A stretch of 64,000 nucleotides of DNA from Undibacterium_A arcticum (GCF_042660705.1 NZ_JBHSUQ010000001.1), one strand, 5' to 3'; positions 28,957 through 41,698 are shown, numbered from the stretch's first letter. The notes: generated from the sequence alone by a model not told the origin. A program made the numbers and translations.

Positions 28957-28983
28957 CGGATTGGGCAGAGGGCAGTATTTTTG

Positions 28984-29000
28984 TGTTCTGTTTCTGAACA
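28984..29000. promoter_or_regulatory. Candidate activator site (17-bp dyad)
   Basis: TGTTCTGTTTCTGAACA is a TGTTC-N7-GAACA dyad about 30 bases upstream of the sigma-54 promoter and 76 bases before the activator gene. Related 17-mers lie upstream of the dehydrogenase (39576-39592) and aldehyde dehydrogenase (41928-41944) promoters. It is the best candidate site for the adjacent AcoR-type activator and may also mediate autoregulation. Confidence 0.65.
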
Positions 29001-29075
29001 GGTGCTACAGTAGGTAACAGCACAAAAATAATAAATGGAACGCTGGCTGAATCAAAGACGGCAGGAGACTAAGTC

Positions 29076-31082
29076 ATGCATCGAACGGTAATCGACGACG
29101 CAGACGATACGCGCAAATTTGCCCGCGGGCGCTGCGACAAAAGCAACGGCGGTGGGTGGCACGCTTTCTGCGTGCGACGCGAACATGATGATAGAAGAAT
29201 CCCGCCAACGCTCCATCGCGTATGGCCTGTCCGAAACGGACAAGCCAGACTTCAGTCCCGTAGGTCGGACTGATTTATCGCTATTGCTGGAGCAGAACCG
29301 CGCTTTGCACATGCATGCGTTGCCGGTGATGGAAACACTGTACGAACAAATCATCAATACCCACAACATGGTGATCCTGACTGACGTCAACGGTCTGATC
29401 GTGCACACGCTGGGAGATGACGATTTTTTGGAAAAGGCCAATCGGGTGGCGCTCAAGCCCGGTGTCACTTGGTCCGAAGCCAGCAAAGGAACCAATGCAA
29501 TTGGGACTGCGATCGCGGAGCAACTACCGGTACAGATACATGCCAACGAACATTATCTGGTGGCCAATCACTTTCTTACGTGCTCGGCGGCGCCGATTGT
29601 TGATCATCAAGGCAATGTGATCGGTGTGCTGGATGTGACCGGCGATCAATGTAGTTTTCACAAGCACACCATGGCGCTGGTGCGCATGTCGGCCCAGATG
29701 ATCGAAAATCATTTGTTTACGGCCGCATTCCAGGATGCAATCACCCTACACTTCAATACACGGCCAGAATTCATCGGCACGCTGATGGAAGGGATCGCGT
29801 CGTTCACTCCGAGCGGACGGTTCCTTTCCGCCAACCGGACGGGCTTGTTTCAGCTTGGCTTGCCGTTATCGGCGCTTCAATCGCACACGTTCAGCTCACT
29901 GTTCGGCTTGCCCATTTCGGCCTTGTTCGACCATTACCGGACGGCTGTGCCTGGATTGCTGAATCTATGCTTGCCTAGCGGCGTGCGCGTATACGGACGC
30001 GCCCAACTGCATATCGCCAATAGCGTATTCCACCACTCCGTGGGCTTGGCTCGTGACGACGAAGATACAACCAGGAACAACAGCTTGTGTTCAGCGTCGA
30101 GCAATCAGGCCAACCAGGCGGCGCGCCGCATGTCAGGGCTCCGGTATCTGAATACGGGTGATCCGCAACTGGCGGCGGTGATCGATAAGGTCAACAAAGT
30201 GCTCGGACGCGACATTCCGATCCTGGTAATGGGCGAGACCGGCACCGGCAAGAGTTGCTGGCGCAAGCCATCCACAACGACTCACCACGTGCCAACGGAC
30301 CATTTGTCGCGGTCAATTGCGCGTCCATCCCTGAAACTCTGATTGAATCGGAATTATTCGGATACGAGGACGGGGCGTTTACAGGTGCTCGTAAAAAGGG
30401 CGCCATCGGCAAGATCTTGCAAGCAAATGGAGGAACCCTGTTCCTCGACGAGATTGGCGATATGCCGCTCAGTCTGCAGGCACGTCTGTTACGGGTACTG
30501 CAGGAGCGCATGGTCACGCCGCTTGGCAGTACCAAGTCGATCCCCGTCAATGTTGAATTGATCTGTGCCACCAATCGCAATCTGCGCGACCTGATCGCCA
30601 AAGGCCAATTCCGCGAGGACCTTTACTATCGGTTGAATGGCCTGGTGGTAAGGTTGCCGCCACTGCGCGAGCGGACCGATATGGAAGTCGTCGTTGAGAA
30701 GATACTCATGGCAGAGTCTGCTAACGGACGGCATACGGTCGCGCCTGAAATCATGGGACTGTTCAAGCGTCATAACTGGCCGGGCAATTTCCGCCAGCTG
30801 ACGAACTTGTTACGCACCGCAATCGTCATGGCTGACGAGGACTGCGAGATTCGACGCCAGCATCTGCCGGACGATTTTCTTGAAGACGTTGAAATGTCTC
30901 AAGCGCATGAATCTAACGAAAATACCAAATGGCTGTTGTCCAGCGGCGCCAATCTGGAACAGGTAGAACTATCGGTGATCCAGAAGTCGTTGGCGTCGAA
31001 CGGCGGTAACGTATCCGCGACGGCCAGGGCTCTGGGCGTATCGCGCAACACCATCTATCGCAAGATCCCTCTGCAGAAATAG
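29076..31082 (+). CDS. AcoR-type sigma-54-dependent activator, frameshifted
   Basis: An enhancer-binding protein of about 665 residues: N-terminal GAF-type sensor ([39 protein letters not shown]), AAA+ domain with Walker A GETGTGKE, the sigma-54 contact GAFTGA, Walker [12 protein letters not shown], and a C-terminal Fis-type helix-turn-helix ([20 protein letters not shown]). The frame breaks at 30250-30253, where a missing G splits GKELLAQAI. A second one-base shift at 29115-29121 probably separates the AGGAG-preceded ATG at 29076 from the main frame; otherwise ATG 29185 is the start. It is divergent from the cytochrome operon and is the natural activator of the sigma-54 promoters described here. 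Confidence 0.88.
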
Positions 31083-31129
31083 ACAGTTTCGGCACCTATC
31101 GAGCACCCGCCGGAGAAGAATGGGACCGG

Positions 31130-32044
31130 TCAAACTGCATTTCTCAGATCATGAATCGCCTGTTGCAGCGCTTCCAGAATGGCCGGGTCAGCCGGCGTAT
31201 GCGTTCCTTTGACAACCCACCGTAATTCGGCATGCGGCATGAATCGCCGCAAGCGATACGCATTCTCCGGCGGACAAATCCAGTCTTGCGTGCCGTGAAT
31301 CATGATGGTTGGCACCCTTGCGGTGTTGCGCGCAGAGCGCAACAGTTGGCGTTCAGTCACAAAACAGCGCTGGGATAGGTAATGCGATTGCAACAGGTAT
31401 TTGCCCAATCTTGCTTCGCCCGACCGTTCCGACTTCGACACTTCCACTCCGGTCATCGCCTGCATCACGTCCGCCTCATAGCGCCCCCATCGCGCTGCTG
31501 CGTCGCGCTGCTCATCAGGTGTTCCATTGTGCAACAGCGATGTTAAGGATTGGAGCACATCCTGTTTCTGAAGAGGCGCCCAGCCGTAGGTCAGCCGTCC
31601 CCATGCATCCGGCACCAACGCTTTTAGCGACTGAAAAAACCAGGTGATCTCGCGAACGCTTGCCAGAAACGCCCCGCGCAACGCCAATCCGGTCAATCGA
31701 TCCGCGTAGCAAGCAGCGTACAGGATGCCCAGCGTGGCGCCCCAAGAGCCACCCACTACCAGCCATCGTTCAATTCGTAAGTGTTGGCGCAAGCGCTCGA
31801 TATCCAGGATGAGGTCGCGCGTGCAGTTATGCGCCAACGAAGCAGACGGCGCACTTCGTCCGGCACCGCGCTGATCGAACAGCACTACCCGCTGGCGTGA
31901 CAAATCGAACCAGTCAAGCATGCCCGTATTGCACCCGCTGCCGGGTCCGCCATGCAAGACCACTGCCGCGGGAGCATCGCGGCAGCCATATTCGGCGAAA
32001 TATAGACGATGCCCGCCCTCGACGACCAAGTAACCGTCGCGCAA
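31130..32044 (-). CDS. pip: Proline iminopeptidase-like alpha/beta hydrolase
   Basis: A 304-residue serine peptidase of the S33 family: HGGPGSGCN oxyanion motif, DQRGAGRSAP, nucleophile elbow GGSWGATL and C-terminal IMIHGTQDWICPP with the acid residue. It would remove N-terminal proline or related residues from small peptides. It lies head to head with pqqA; peptidases are needed in PQQ maturation, but an iminopeptidase has no established part in it. The only in-frame start is TTG at 32044, so the first codons may be affected by a small indel. Confidence 0.85.
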   Translation of the reverse strand: MRDGYLVVEGGHRLYFAEYGCRDAPAAVVLHGGPGSGCNTGMLDWFDLSRQRVVLFDQRGAGRSAPSASLAHNCTRDLILDIERLRQHLRIERWLVVGGSWGATLGILYAACYADRLTGLALRGAFLASVREITWFFQSLKALVPDAWGRLTYGWAPLQKQDVLQSLTSLLHNGTPDEQRDAAARWGRYEADVMQAMTGVEVSKSERSGEARLGKYLLQSHYLSQRCFVTERQLLRSARNTARVPTIMIHGTQDWICPPENAYRLRRFMPHAELRWVVKGTHTPADPAILEALQQAIHDLRNAV

Positions 32045-32060
32045 TGGAGCAGGAAAGCTT

Positions 32061-32077
32061 CGGCATGGAACTTGCGT
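32061..32077 (+). promoter_or_regulatory. Probable sigma-54 promoter of pqqABCDE
   Basis: CGGCATGGAACTTGCG has GG and GC ten bases apart (32062-32063 and 32074-32075) and differs from consensus mainly at the base before GG. It is about 105 bases before pqqA and faces it. Confidence 0.6.
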
Positions 32078-32178
32078 TTATCGACATGATTGCATAAGTT
32101 GATAAGGTGCCTTATGGGCACCGTGTGAATGCAATCACACATCGTACCCGGTATTTTTTTTATTGAATGGAGTGAAAC

Positions 32179-32253
32179 ATGACCTGGAACAAACCTGCAT
32201 TTTCCGAACTGCGTTTTGGCTTTGAAATCACCATGTACATCGCCAACCGCTAA
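32179..32253 (+). CDS. pqqA: PQQ precursor peptide PqqA
   Basis: A 24-residue peptide with the conserved Glu-x3-Tyr pair (E16 and Y20 in FEITMYIANR) that PqqE cross-links to build pyrroloquinoline quinone. GGAG lies upstream of the ATG. It is 79 bases ahead of pqqB. Confidence 0.95.
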   Translation: MTWNKPAFSELRFGFEITMYIANR

Positions 32254-32332
32254 TTTCCTTGGACGCCTTAGGATAGTGCGGCGATTGCAAAACGATCGCC
32301 GCACTTGATCCCGAGCTTACTCTATTCAAATA

Positions 32333-33248
32333 ATGAAAATCATCGTATTAGGTTCTTCCGCAGGCGGCGGTTTCCCGCAATGGAACTGCAATTGCCGCAA
32401 CTGCAGCGGCGTACGCCTCGGCACCATCAAGGCGCGGGCACGTACGCAGTCGTCGATTGCGGTTTCGTCCAACGGCAAAGATTGGGTATTGATCAATGCA
32501 TCGCCGGACATCCTGACGCAACTTCGCGCTACGCCGGCACTGCAGCCAGCGCGCAGCGATCGGGACACGGGTATCGCCGCAGTGATGCTGATGGATGCCC
32601 AAATTGACCACGTTACCGGATTATTGATGTTGCGAGAAGGACGTCCGATTCCACTCTATTGCACGGCTGCGGTATGGGACGATCTCACCCTCGGCCTGCC
32701 GCTGGTCCACGTGCTCTCGCATTACTGCGGTGTGCAATGGCACGTGCTGGCCCAACCACACCATCTCGCCGGTGGAACTGCCAGGTATAGAAGACATCAG
32801 CTTTACGCCATTGATGCTCTCAAGCAAGGCGCCACCTTACTCGCCGCATCGAGAGATGTCGCAGCCGGGGGATAACTTGGGGCTCATCATAGAAAACAAG
32901 AAAAATGGGAAGAAGGTGTTTTACGCACCCGGCCTCGGCGTGATCGAACCTCACGTCCATACAGCCATGCGTGCCGCTGACTGCCTGCTGCTGGACGGCA
33001 CCTTCTGGAGCGCGGACGAAATGATCCGACTTGGATTCTCAAACAAGAAGGCGGCAGACATGGGGCACCTGCCGCAATCGGGCAAGGGCGGAATGATCGA
33101 AGTACTGGACGCAATCACCGGACCGCGCAAGATACTCATCCACATCAACAACACGAACCCCATCCTCGATGAGGATTCCGAAGAGCGCGCAACCCTGACC
33201 CAGCACGGTATCGAGGTGGCATTTGACGGATTGGAAATCAGTCTATGA
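32333..33248 (+). CDS. pqqB: PQQ biosynthesis protein PqqB, frameshifted
   Basis: A metallo-beta-lactamase-fold protein of about 304 residues that hydroxylates a tyrosine-derived intermediate in PQQ synthesis. Conserved blocks are [17 protein letters not shown] at the start, [17 protein letters not shown] and, after the break, [10 protein letters not shown] and [10 protein letters not shown]. The frame shifts by one base (extra base, or two lost) around 32755-32768, after HVLAQPH. Both sides are well conserved. It overlaps pqqC by four bases. Confidence 0.92.
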
Positions 33249-33982
33249 GCAACGCAACGCACCCCGCCGGCGACACTGCGCGACCATGGGACCGCGCCGA
33301 ATTCGAAGCGCAACTGCGCGCCAAAGGCGCCGGCTATCATATCCACCATCCGTTCAACCTCAAGATGAACAATGGCTTGCTCAGCCCCGACCAGGTGCGT
33401 GGCTGGGTTGCCAATCGTTTCTATTATCAGATCAATATTCCGCAAAAAGATGGCGCCATCATCGCCAACTGCCCTGATCGCGAAACTCGCCGCAAATGGG
33501 TCCAACGCATACTCGACCACGACGGATCGGAAGGCAATGCCGGCGGGATTGAAGCCTGGACCAGGCTCGGCATGGCCGTCGGCATTCCGCGCGGCGAGCT
33601 GTGGTCGTTGCAGCATGTGGTGCCGGGCGTCCGCTTTGCGGTCGATGCTTATGTCAATTTCGCGCGACAGGCGCCATGGCAGGAAGCCGTATGCTCCTCC
33701 TTGACGGAAATGTTCGCCCCGAAGATCCATAAGGAGCGTCTGGCTAACTGGCCCAAACATTATGGCTGGATCGAAGCAGACGGCCTGCAGTATTTCCGCA
33801 GCCGCATCTCGCTCGCCGAACGCGATGTCGAACACGGACTACAGGTAACGCTGGACCACTTCACCACCAGCGCCCAGCAGCAGCGCGCGCTGGAGATCCT
33901 GCAATTCAAGCTCGATGTGCTGTGGTCGATGCTGGACGCGATCGAAAGCCTATCCCTAACCCTCTCCCCGACCATGCGATGA
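33245..33982 (+). CDS. pqqC: Pyrroloquinoline-quinone synthase PqqC
   Basis: A 245-residue cofactor-free oxidase carrying out the last ring closure and oxidation to [15 protein letters not shown] near residue 28, [19 protein letters not shown] and [16 protein letters not shown] are family signatures. Its ATG overlaps the pqqB stop and its TGA overlaps the pqqD ATG, showing translational coupling. Confidence 0.95.
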   Translation: MSNATHPAGDTARPWDRAEFEAQLRAKGAGYHIHHPFNLKMNNGLLSPDQVRGWVANRFYYQINIPQKDGAIIANCPDRETRRKWVQRILDHDGSEGNAGGIEAWTRLGMAVGIPRGELWSLQHVVPGVRFAVDAYVNFARQAPWQEAVCSSLTEMFAPKIHKERLANWPKHYGWIEADGLQYFRSRISLAERDVEHGLQVTLDHFTTSAQQQRALEILQFKLDVLWSMLDAIESLSLTLSPTMR

Positions 33983-34242
33983 CTATCCTCTTGGACAAGC
34001 CGAAATTATCCAAACTGTTCCGCCTGCAATGGGAGGAGGCGCAAGGCGGTTACGTATTGCTCTACCCGGAAGGAATGGTAAAGCTGAATCAAAGCGCAGC
34101 CGAGATCCTCAAGCTGTGCGATGGCGAGCGCGATGTGGCGGCAATCACGCAGGCCCTGGAACGGGCATTTTCGGTCGGCGGATTGCGTGCCGATGTGGAT
34201 GACTTTTTACGGATAGCCAATGAGCGCAACTGGATTACCTGA
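33979..34242 (+). CDS. pqqD: PqqA chaperone PqqD
   Basis: An 87-residue PqqA-binding chaperone that presents the peptide to Pqq[21 protein letters not shown] and [14 protein letters not shown] match the family. The ATG overlaps the pqqC stop by four bases. Confidence 0.93.
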   Translation: MTILLDKPKLSKLFRLQWEEAQGGYVLLYPEGMVKLNQSAAEILKLCDGERDVAAITQALERAFSVGGLRADVDDFLRIANERNWIT

Positions 34243-35389
34243 AAACATGAGCGCAGGTCTCAATTGCAACGCGTCGCCGCCACTCTGGCTACTGGCTGAA
34301 TTGACCTATCGATGTCCGTTGCATTGCGTGTTCTGTTACAACCCGCTGAACTATGCGGAGAACAACAAAGAGCTGACCACCGCGCAATGGATTGACGTGA
34401 TGCAGCAGGCACGCAAGCTCGGCGCCGCCCAACTTGGCTTCTCTGGCGGTGAGCCGTTGTTGCGCGACGATCTGGAAGAACTGGTCGCAGAAGGCCATCG
34501 ACTCGGTTACTACACCAACCTGATCACCTCTGGCGTGGGTTTGACCGAAACGCGCATCGCGCGGATGAAACAGCTTGGACTTGACCATATCCAATTATCG
34601 TTCCAGGACTCGACCAAGGAAATGAATGATTTTCTGTCGAGTACCAAAACCTTCGATCTGAAATTGCGCGTGGCCAGGCTCATCAAACAGTACGATTATC
34701 CGATGGTCTTGAACGTGGTATTGCATCGACATAACCTTGATCATGTAGATCGCATTATCGAGATGGCGCTCGCAATGGATGTGGAATATCTGGAGCTGGC
34801 GAATACCCAATATTACGGTTGGGGTCTGGTCAATCGCGTACATCTGTTGCCGACCCGCGAACAGGTCGAGCGAGCTGAAGCTGTAGTCAACGACTATCGT
34901 TCCAGAATTGGCAAAAGGCTAAAGATCCTGTTCGTTGTGCCCGACTACTTTGAGGAACGTCCCAAAGCCTGCATGAATGGCTGGGGTTCCGTATTCTTCG
35001 CGGTCGGTGCTGATGGCACCGCGCTGCCGTGTCATGCGGCAAGGTCCTTGCCGGGGATTGAGTTTCCGAATGTGACGCAATATAGTTTGCGCGACATCTG
35101 GCAGCATAGCGATGCGTTCAATCTGTATCGCGGCGATGACTGGATGCAAGAGCCGTGTCGCACCTGCCCCGAGAAGAAGAAAGATTTTGGCGGCTGCCGG
35201 TGCCAGGCTTTCGCGCTGACCGGTGATGCCACCAACGCTGATCCGGTTTGCAGCAAATCGGCGCATCATGAAGTGGTGAAGAATATCGTACTGCACGCCA
35301 ACACCAACAACGCATCAGTGGCGGCCGAGCAGCCGCTCCTGTTCCGTAGCGATGCCAATTCGCGTCGGTTCTTTGGCAGCAAACCCTGA
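34220..35389 (+). CDS. pqqE: PqqA peptide cyclase PqqE (radical SAM)
   Basis: A 389-residue radical SAM enzyme forming the Glu-Tyr carbon-carbon bond in PqqA. The CPLHCVFC motif (C32, C36, C39) binds the SAM cluster, GFSGGEPLL follows, and the C-terminal SPASM region has the cysteine cluster [17 protein letters not shown]. The frame overlaps pqqD by 23 bases; an internal ATG at 34247 would abolish the overlap. No pqqF protease gene follows. Confidence 0.95.
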   Translation: MSATGLPENMSAGLNCNASPPLWLLAELTYRCPLHCVFCYNPLNYAENNKELTTAQWIDVMQQARKLGAAQLGFSGGEPLLRDDLEELVAEGHRLGYYTNLITSGVGLTETRIARMKQLGLDHIQLSFQDSTKEMNDFLSSTKTFDLKLRVARLIKQYDYPMVLNVVLHRHNLDHVDRIIEMALAMDVEYLELANTQYYGWGLVNRVHLLPTREQVERAEAVVNDYRSRIGKRLKILFVVPDYFEERPKACMNGWGSVFFAVGADGTALPCHAARSLPGIEFPNVTQYSLRDIWQHSDAFNLYRGDDWMQEPCRTCPEKKKDFGGCRCQAFALTGDATNADPVCSKSAHHEVVKNIVLHANTNNASVAAEQPLLFRSDANSRRFFGSKP

Positions 35390-35423
35390 TGCCAGCGTGC
35401 GACACGCCTGATTACAGTTGATG

Positions 35424-35456
35424 GAAAAAGCCGGGAGCGCGGCCTCCCCGGTTTTA
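35424..35456. terminator. Bidirectional terminator between pqqE and acs
   Basis: AAAAA, then CCGGGAG (35431-35437), a 6-base loop, CTCCCCGG (35444-35451), then TTTT. It serves both convergent genes. Confidence 0.75.
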
Positions 35457-35472
35457 CCATCGTCCCGGTCCG

Positions 35473-37461
<1,989 letters not shown>

Positions 37462-37580
37462 CCTGCATCCATTTTGTTCATTCTCACACCAATTGGTCCG
37501 GAATCCAGATTGCCCGGGTATTTCACGGATTGCCTGTTGCGTCGTGAAAGCCGGTTCTCTCGAAAACAGGAATATAAAAA

Positions 37581-37611
37581 AGGCTGACGACGGTAGTCGT
37601 CAGCCAAAGCA
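37581..37611 (-). terminator. Rho-independent terminator of the quinoprotein dehydrogenase gene
   Basis: A perfect 10-bp stem GGCTGACGAC/GTCGTCAGCC (37582-37591 and 37596-37605) with a 4-base loop. On the minus strand it is followed by six T. It ends the dehydrogenase transcript before acs. Confidence 0.85.
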
Positions 37612-37668
37612 CCCAAGGCGGTTCGAAGAAGCCAAGGCGTCTTCAATGCCTTATGGCCTGGAGACTCG

Positions 37669-39416
37669 TTACTTGGCCGGAAGCTTGAATACCCATACGG
37701 AGCCGCCTTGCTCGAGGAAGTTAACCTTCTTGGCAACTTCACCGCCCCACAACGGTACCGCACCGCCCCAGCCAGACACCACGGCTACATACTGGGTATC
37801 GCCTTCCTTCCATGTCACTGGCGGCGCCACGACCCCGGAGCCGGTCTGGAATTTCCAGAGCTCCTTGCCGGTTTTGGCATCGACCGCATTCAGGAAACCT
37901 TCCGGCGTGCCGTAAAACACCAGGCCGCCGGCGGTCGTCATCACACCGCCCCACAGCGGCGCAGTATTTTTGCGTTCCCAGACAATCTTCCCTGTTTTCG
38001 GGTCGACCGCGCGCATCACGCCGATGTAATCCTCGTTGACCGGACGAATGGTGAAACCGGCACCGAGGAAAGCACCACCCTTCTTGTAGCTCACCGGCTC
38101 ATTCCAGATATCCATGCCCCATTCGTTGGCAGGAACATAGAACAGCTTGGTCTGCGGGCTATACGCCATCGGCATCTGATTCTTGGCGCCAAGGAAGGCC
38201 GGAGCTGCAAACACGGTCGTTCCCTTCTTGCCTGCTTCCCCTTTGGTCGGATCGCCAGGGCGTCCCTGCGCAATGAATTTAGGGCGGCCTGTTTTCAGGT
38301 CGATGCCAGAGGCCCACGTAATTTTTTTGACGAATGGAAAAGCGTTTTCCAGTTTGCCGTTTTTGGCGTCAATCACATAAAAGAAGCCATTACGATCGGC
38401 TTTTCCACCGAAGCGTTTGCCATCCATGTCGAACGTGACGAACTCGTTGACGCCGTCGAAATCCCAGCCATCGTGCGGGGTAGTCTGATAACTCCACTTG
38501 ATCTGGCCGGTGTCGATATCCAGCGCAACAGTGGATGCCGAGTACAGGTTATCGCCAGGGCGTAAATGGCTGTTCCAGGGAGCTGGATTGCCGGTGCCAA
38601 AATAGGCCAGACCGGTCGACGCATCGTAAGTCCCGCCCAGCCACGTTGCACCGCCACCGGTTTTCCACAAATCACCAGGCCAGGATTTGTTCGTCGTACC
38701 GGTAATGCCGTTTTCAATTGCCTTACCGTCCTTGCCGTATTTGTAGCCCATGTGTCCTTCAATCATCGGACGGGTCCAGATTAGCTCGCCGGTCCGCGGA
38801 TTGCGTGCCTCAACCCGTCCCACGACGCCGAACTCGCCGCCCGACACCCCTGTCAGCAACATCCCTTTGGCGATCAGAGGTGCGGCGGACATGGAGTAGC
38901 CGGCGGCATAGTCGTCGACCTTCTCCTTCCAGACGATCTTGCCGGTGTCCTGATCCAATGCAATCAATTGCGCGTCGAGTGTGCCAAAGATCACGAGGTT
39001 GTCGTACAAGGCGGCGCCGCGATTGACGACGTCGCAACAAGGCATGATCCCGTCAGGCAAACGATGTTCGTATTTCCATAGCTTGGCACCAGTCTTGATA
39101 TCGATCGCATAGATGCGAGAATACGATGCAGTGACAAACATTTCCCGTTATAGATCAGCGGCTGCGACTCTTGCCCACGTTGTTTTTCACCACCGAACGA
39201 AAACGACCAGGCCGGCGTAAGCTTGCTCACGGTCTGGGTATTGATTTGCGTTAATGGCGAGTATCGTTGTCCTTGCGTGCCCATCCCCCACGACAAGACG
39301 TTGTTCGGCGCCTTGGCGTCGTTTGCAATCATCGCATCCGTTACGCCCGCCGCGTGGGCAGAAAACGAGCTGCTCACAACAACGCTGAACAGTGCACCTA
39401 TCAGCTTTTTATGCAT
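37669..39416 (-). CDS. PQQ-dependent alcohol dehydrogenase with lanthanide-type Asp-x-Asp site, frameshifted
   Basis: A quinoprotein of about 582 residues with a signal peptide ([15 protein letters not shown]) and the eight-bladed PQQ propeller (repeats such as [32 protein letters not shown]). The vicinal Cys pair is in [12 protein letters not shown]. In [13 protein letters not shown] the catalytic Asp (about residue 319) is followed two residues later by a second Asp (about 321), as in XoxF, ExaF and PedH, where it coordinates a lanthanide; calcium enzymes have Ala or Ser there. The frame breaks at TTT 39141-39143; a fourth A on the coding strand gives [12 protein letters not shown]. It oxidises ethanol-like alcohols in the periplasm, passing electrons to cytochrome c550. 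Confidence 0.9.
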
Positions 39417-39478
39417 GTCACCCTCCTCATGTAAATTGGATACTTCACTTTTTTATTTCAACCAGCGTGACACCTATA

Positions 39479-39495
39479 GGCAAAGCGCATGCCAT
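39479..39495 (-). promoter_or_regulatory. Sigma-54 promoter of the quinoprotein dehydrogenase gene
   Basis: Minus strand ATGGCATGCGCTTTGCC, with GG and GC ten bases apart, lies 64-79 bases before the start codon. Confidence 0.75.
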
Positions 39496-39575
39496 CAATT
39501 CTTTGTACTCATCACAGCATTTTTGGCTCAAATCCCGGCAAACTGGCAAACTCGGCTGCGCTAGAATTTGGCAGC

Positions 39576-39592
39576 TGTGACAGAACAGAACA
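39576..39592. promoter_or_regulatory. Candidate activator site upstream of the dehydrogenase
   Basis: TGTGACAGAACAGAACA shares its last nine bases (AACAGAACA) exactly with the inverse of the cytochrome-operon dyad at 28984-29000. It is about 90 bases upstream of the sigma-54 promoter. Confidence 0.5.
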
Positions 39593-39622
39593 AACGGCTG
39601 CTGCGCTTGCCAGCTCCACTGT

Positions 39623-40031
39623 CTAGACCGGAGCGCCGCCTGCATCGGGTCCGGTCGGCACCGTTTCAGATTCCAGCTGTGCACACTCTTCGTCGGAAAA
39701 CAGTCTCGAGCGCGTCAGAAAACGCGATCCCGTGCCGTTATCAAGCGAGAACATGCCGCCCATGCCCGCCACAACGTCAATCACGAGCTGCGTATGTTTC
39801 CAGTATTCGAATTGCTCGGCACCTATGTAGAAGGGCTGGCCATCCAGTGTTCCCAGAAAGACATCGGCCGGCCCGATACTGAAATCGCCCGATGGGTAGC
39901 ACATGGGGGAACTGCCGTCACAGCATCCGCCCGACTGGAAACATCAATGGCCCGTATTTTTCGCGTAACAACCGGATGAAGCTCAAGGCAGCTTCGGTCG
40001 CGACCACGCGACGGATGGCAGATGGATTCAT
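39623..40031 (-). CDS. DUF779 family protein, frameshifted
   Basis: About 136 residues. The N-terminus RRVVATEAALSFIRLLREKY and the hallmark SGGCCDGSSPMCYP are both present but in different frames; a one-base excess or two-base loss near 39935-39942 separates them. DUF779 proteins regularly sit next to acetaldehyde dehydrogenases of the ExaC/AldB type and their role is unknown. Here it follows exaC by 73 bases on the same strand. Confidence 0.82.
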
Positions 40032-40104
40032 TTTCTTCTCGCACTGAGATGCACGGCGTGCCCGACAGTTGGCAGGCACGCCGGCAGCGGCGCCCGATCA
40101 ACGT

Positions 40105-41628
40105 TTAAAAGAATCCCATGGCGTTGGGACTGTAGCTGACCAGCAGATTTTTGGTTTGCTGATAATGCTCGAGCATCATCTTGTGATTTTCACGTCCGAT
40201 GCCGGATTGCTTGTAGCCGCCGAACGCCGCATGCGCTGGGTACAGGTGATAGCAGTTGGTCCACACGCGGCCAGCCTGAATGCCGCGTCCTACACGGAAA
40301 GCACGCGAGCCGTCGCGCGTCCATAGACCCGCGCCCAGGCCGTACAGCGTATCGTTGGCAATTTCCAGTGCATCGGCTTCGTCCTTGAAGGTGGTGACCG
40401 ACACCACCGGGCCAAAGATTTCTTCCTGGAAGATGCGCATCTTGTTATGGCCCTCGAAGATCGTCGGTTGCACGTAATAGCCGCCTTGCAGATCCCCTGT
40501 CAGATTGCTCCGGTCACCACCGATCAGGGTCTTCGCCCCTTCCTGTTTGCCGATATTCATATAGGACAGGATCTTTTCGAGCTGCTCCTGCGACGCCTGC
40601 GCGCCGATCATGGTCGATTTGTCGAGCGGATTTCCCTGCTTGATCGCAGCTACACGCTTGACCGCACGTTCCATGAAGCGTTCATAGATAGATTCCTGAA
40701 TCAGAACGCGCGACGGGCAGGTGCACACTTCGCCCTGATTCAACGCGAACATCGCGAAGCCTTCAAGACACTTGTCGAAGAAGGCATCATCCTGATCCAT
40801 CACATCGGCAAAGAAAATGTTGGGCGATTTTCCGCCCAATTCCAACGTGACCGGAATGATATTTTGCGCGGCGTATTGCATGATCAGGCGGCCGGTACCG
40901 GTTTCTCCGGTGAACGCAATCTTTGCGATGCGCTTGCTGGATGCGAGTGGCTTGCCTGCTTCCAGACCGAAGCCGTTGACAACATTCAGCACGCCCGGCG
41001 GCAGCAGATCTGCGATGAGTTCCATCAGGACCAGAATGGAAGCGGGCGTTTGTTCAGCCGGCTTGAGAACGATGCAATTTCCCGCTGCCAGCGCCGGCGC
41101 CATTTTCCACACCGCCATCAGGATCGGGAAGTTCCAGGGAATGATCTGCCCGACCACACCAAGCGGTTCATGGAAATGGTATGCATATGTTTCAGCATCG
41201 ATCTGCGCGACGCTGCCCTCTTGCGCGCGAATGCAACCGCCAAAATAACGGAAATGATCTATCGCCAACGGGATGTCTGCCGCCAGCGTTTCGCGGATAG
41301 GTTTGCCGTTGTCGATCGTCTCGGCCGTCGCCAGAAGTTCCAGATTCGCTTCCATCCGATCTGCAATCCTATTGAGGATATTCGCACGGTCCGCGAGCGA
41401 GGTTTTTCCCCAGCTGGCTTTGGCCGCGTGCGCAGCATCCAGCGCCAGTTCTATGTCTTCCGCGGTGGATCGCGCAACTTCACAAAAAAAGCCTGGCCTG
41501 TAATCGGTGTAATATTTTTCGAAATAGCCACCCTTCACCGGCGCCACGAATTGGCCGCCAATAAAATTTCCGTAGCGTTGCTTGAATGGGTTTTTGACGC
41601 CGAGTTTGCTGATGTCCGCCAGATTCAT
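40105..41628 (-). CDS. exaC: NAD-dependent acetaldehyde dehydrogenase
   Basis: A 507-residue aldehyde dehydrogenase with [36 protein letters not shown] and the catalytic cysteine in [11 protein letters not shown], all as in ExaC/AldB. It oxidises the aldehyde made by the PQQ enzyme to the acid. A sigma-54 promoter and a candidate activator dyad lie upstream, and a DUF779 gene follows. Confidence 0.93.
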   Translation of the reverse strand: MNLADISKLGVKNPFKQRYGNFIGGQFVAPVKGGYFEKYYTDYRPGFFCEVARSTAEDIELALDAAHAAKASWGKTSLADRANILNRIADRMEANLELLATAETIDNGKPIRETLAADIPLAIDHFRYFGGCIRAQEGSVAQIDAETYAYHFHEPLGVVGQIIPWNFPILMAVWKMAPALAAGNCIVLKPAEQTPASILVLMELIADLLPPGVLNVVNGFGLEAGKPLASSKRIAKIAFTGETGTGRLIMQYAAQNIIPVTLELGGKSPNIFFADVMDQDDAFFDKCLEGFAMFALNQGEVCTCPSRVLIQESIYERFMERAVKRVAAIKQGNPLDKSTMIGAQASQEQLEKILSYMNIGKQEGAKTLIGGDRSNLTGDLQGGYYVQPTIFEGHNKMRIFQEEIFGPVVSVTTFKDEADALEIANDTLYGLGAGLWTRDGSRAFRVGRGIQAGRVWTNCYHLYPAHAAFGGYKQSGIGRENHKMMLEHYQQTKNLLVSYSPNAMGFF

Positions 41629-41698
41629 GTCATCCTCCTGTTGAAATATGTTGAGTCAAGATCTTCGGAGTAGGTACCTCCGAACACAGTACCTACTC

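Noticed and set aside
37462..37668. Sigma-54 promoter for acs
   Set aside because: No GG-N10-GC pair with the surrounding consensus was found upstream of acs.
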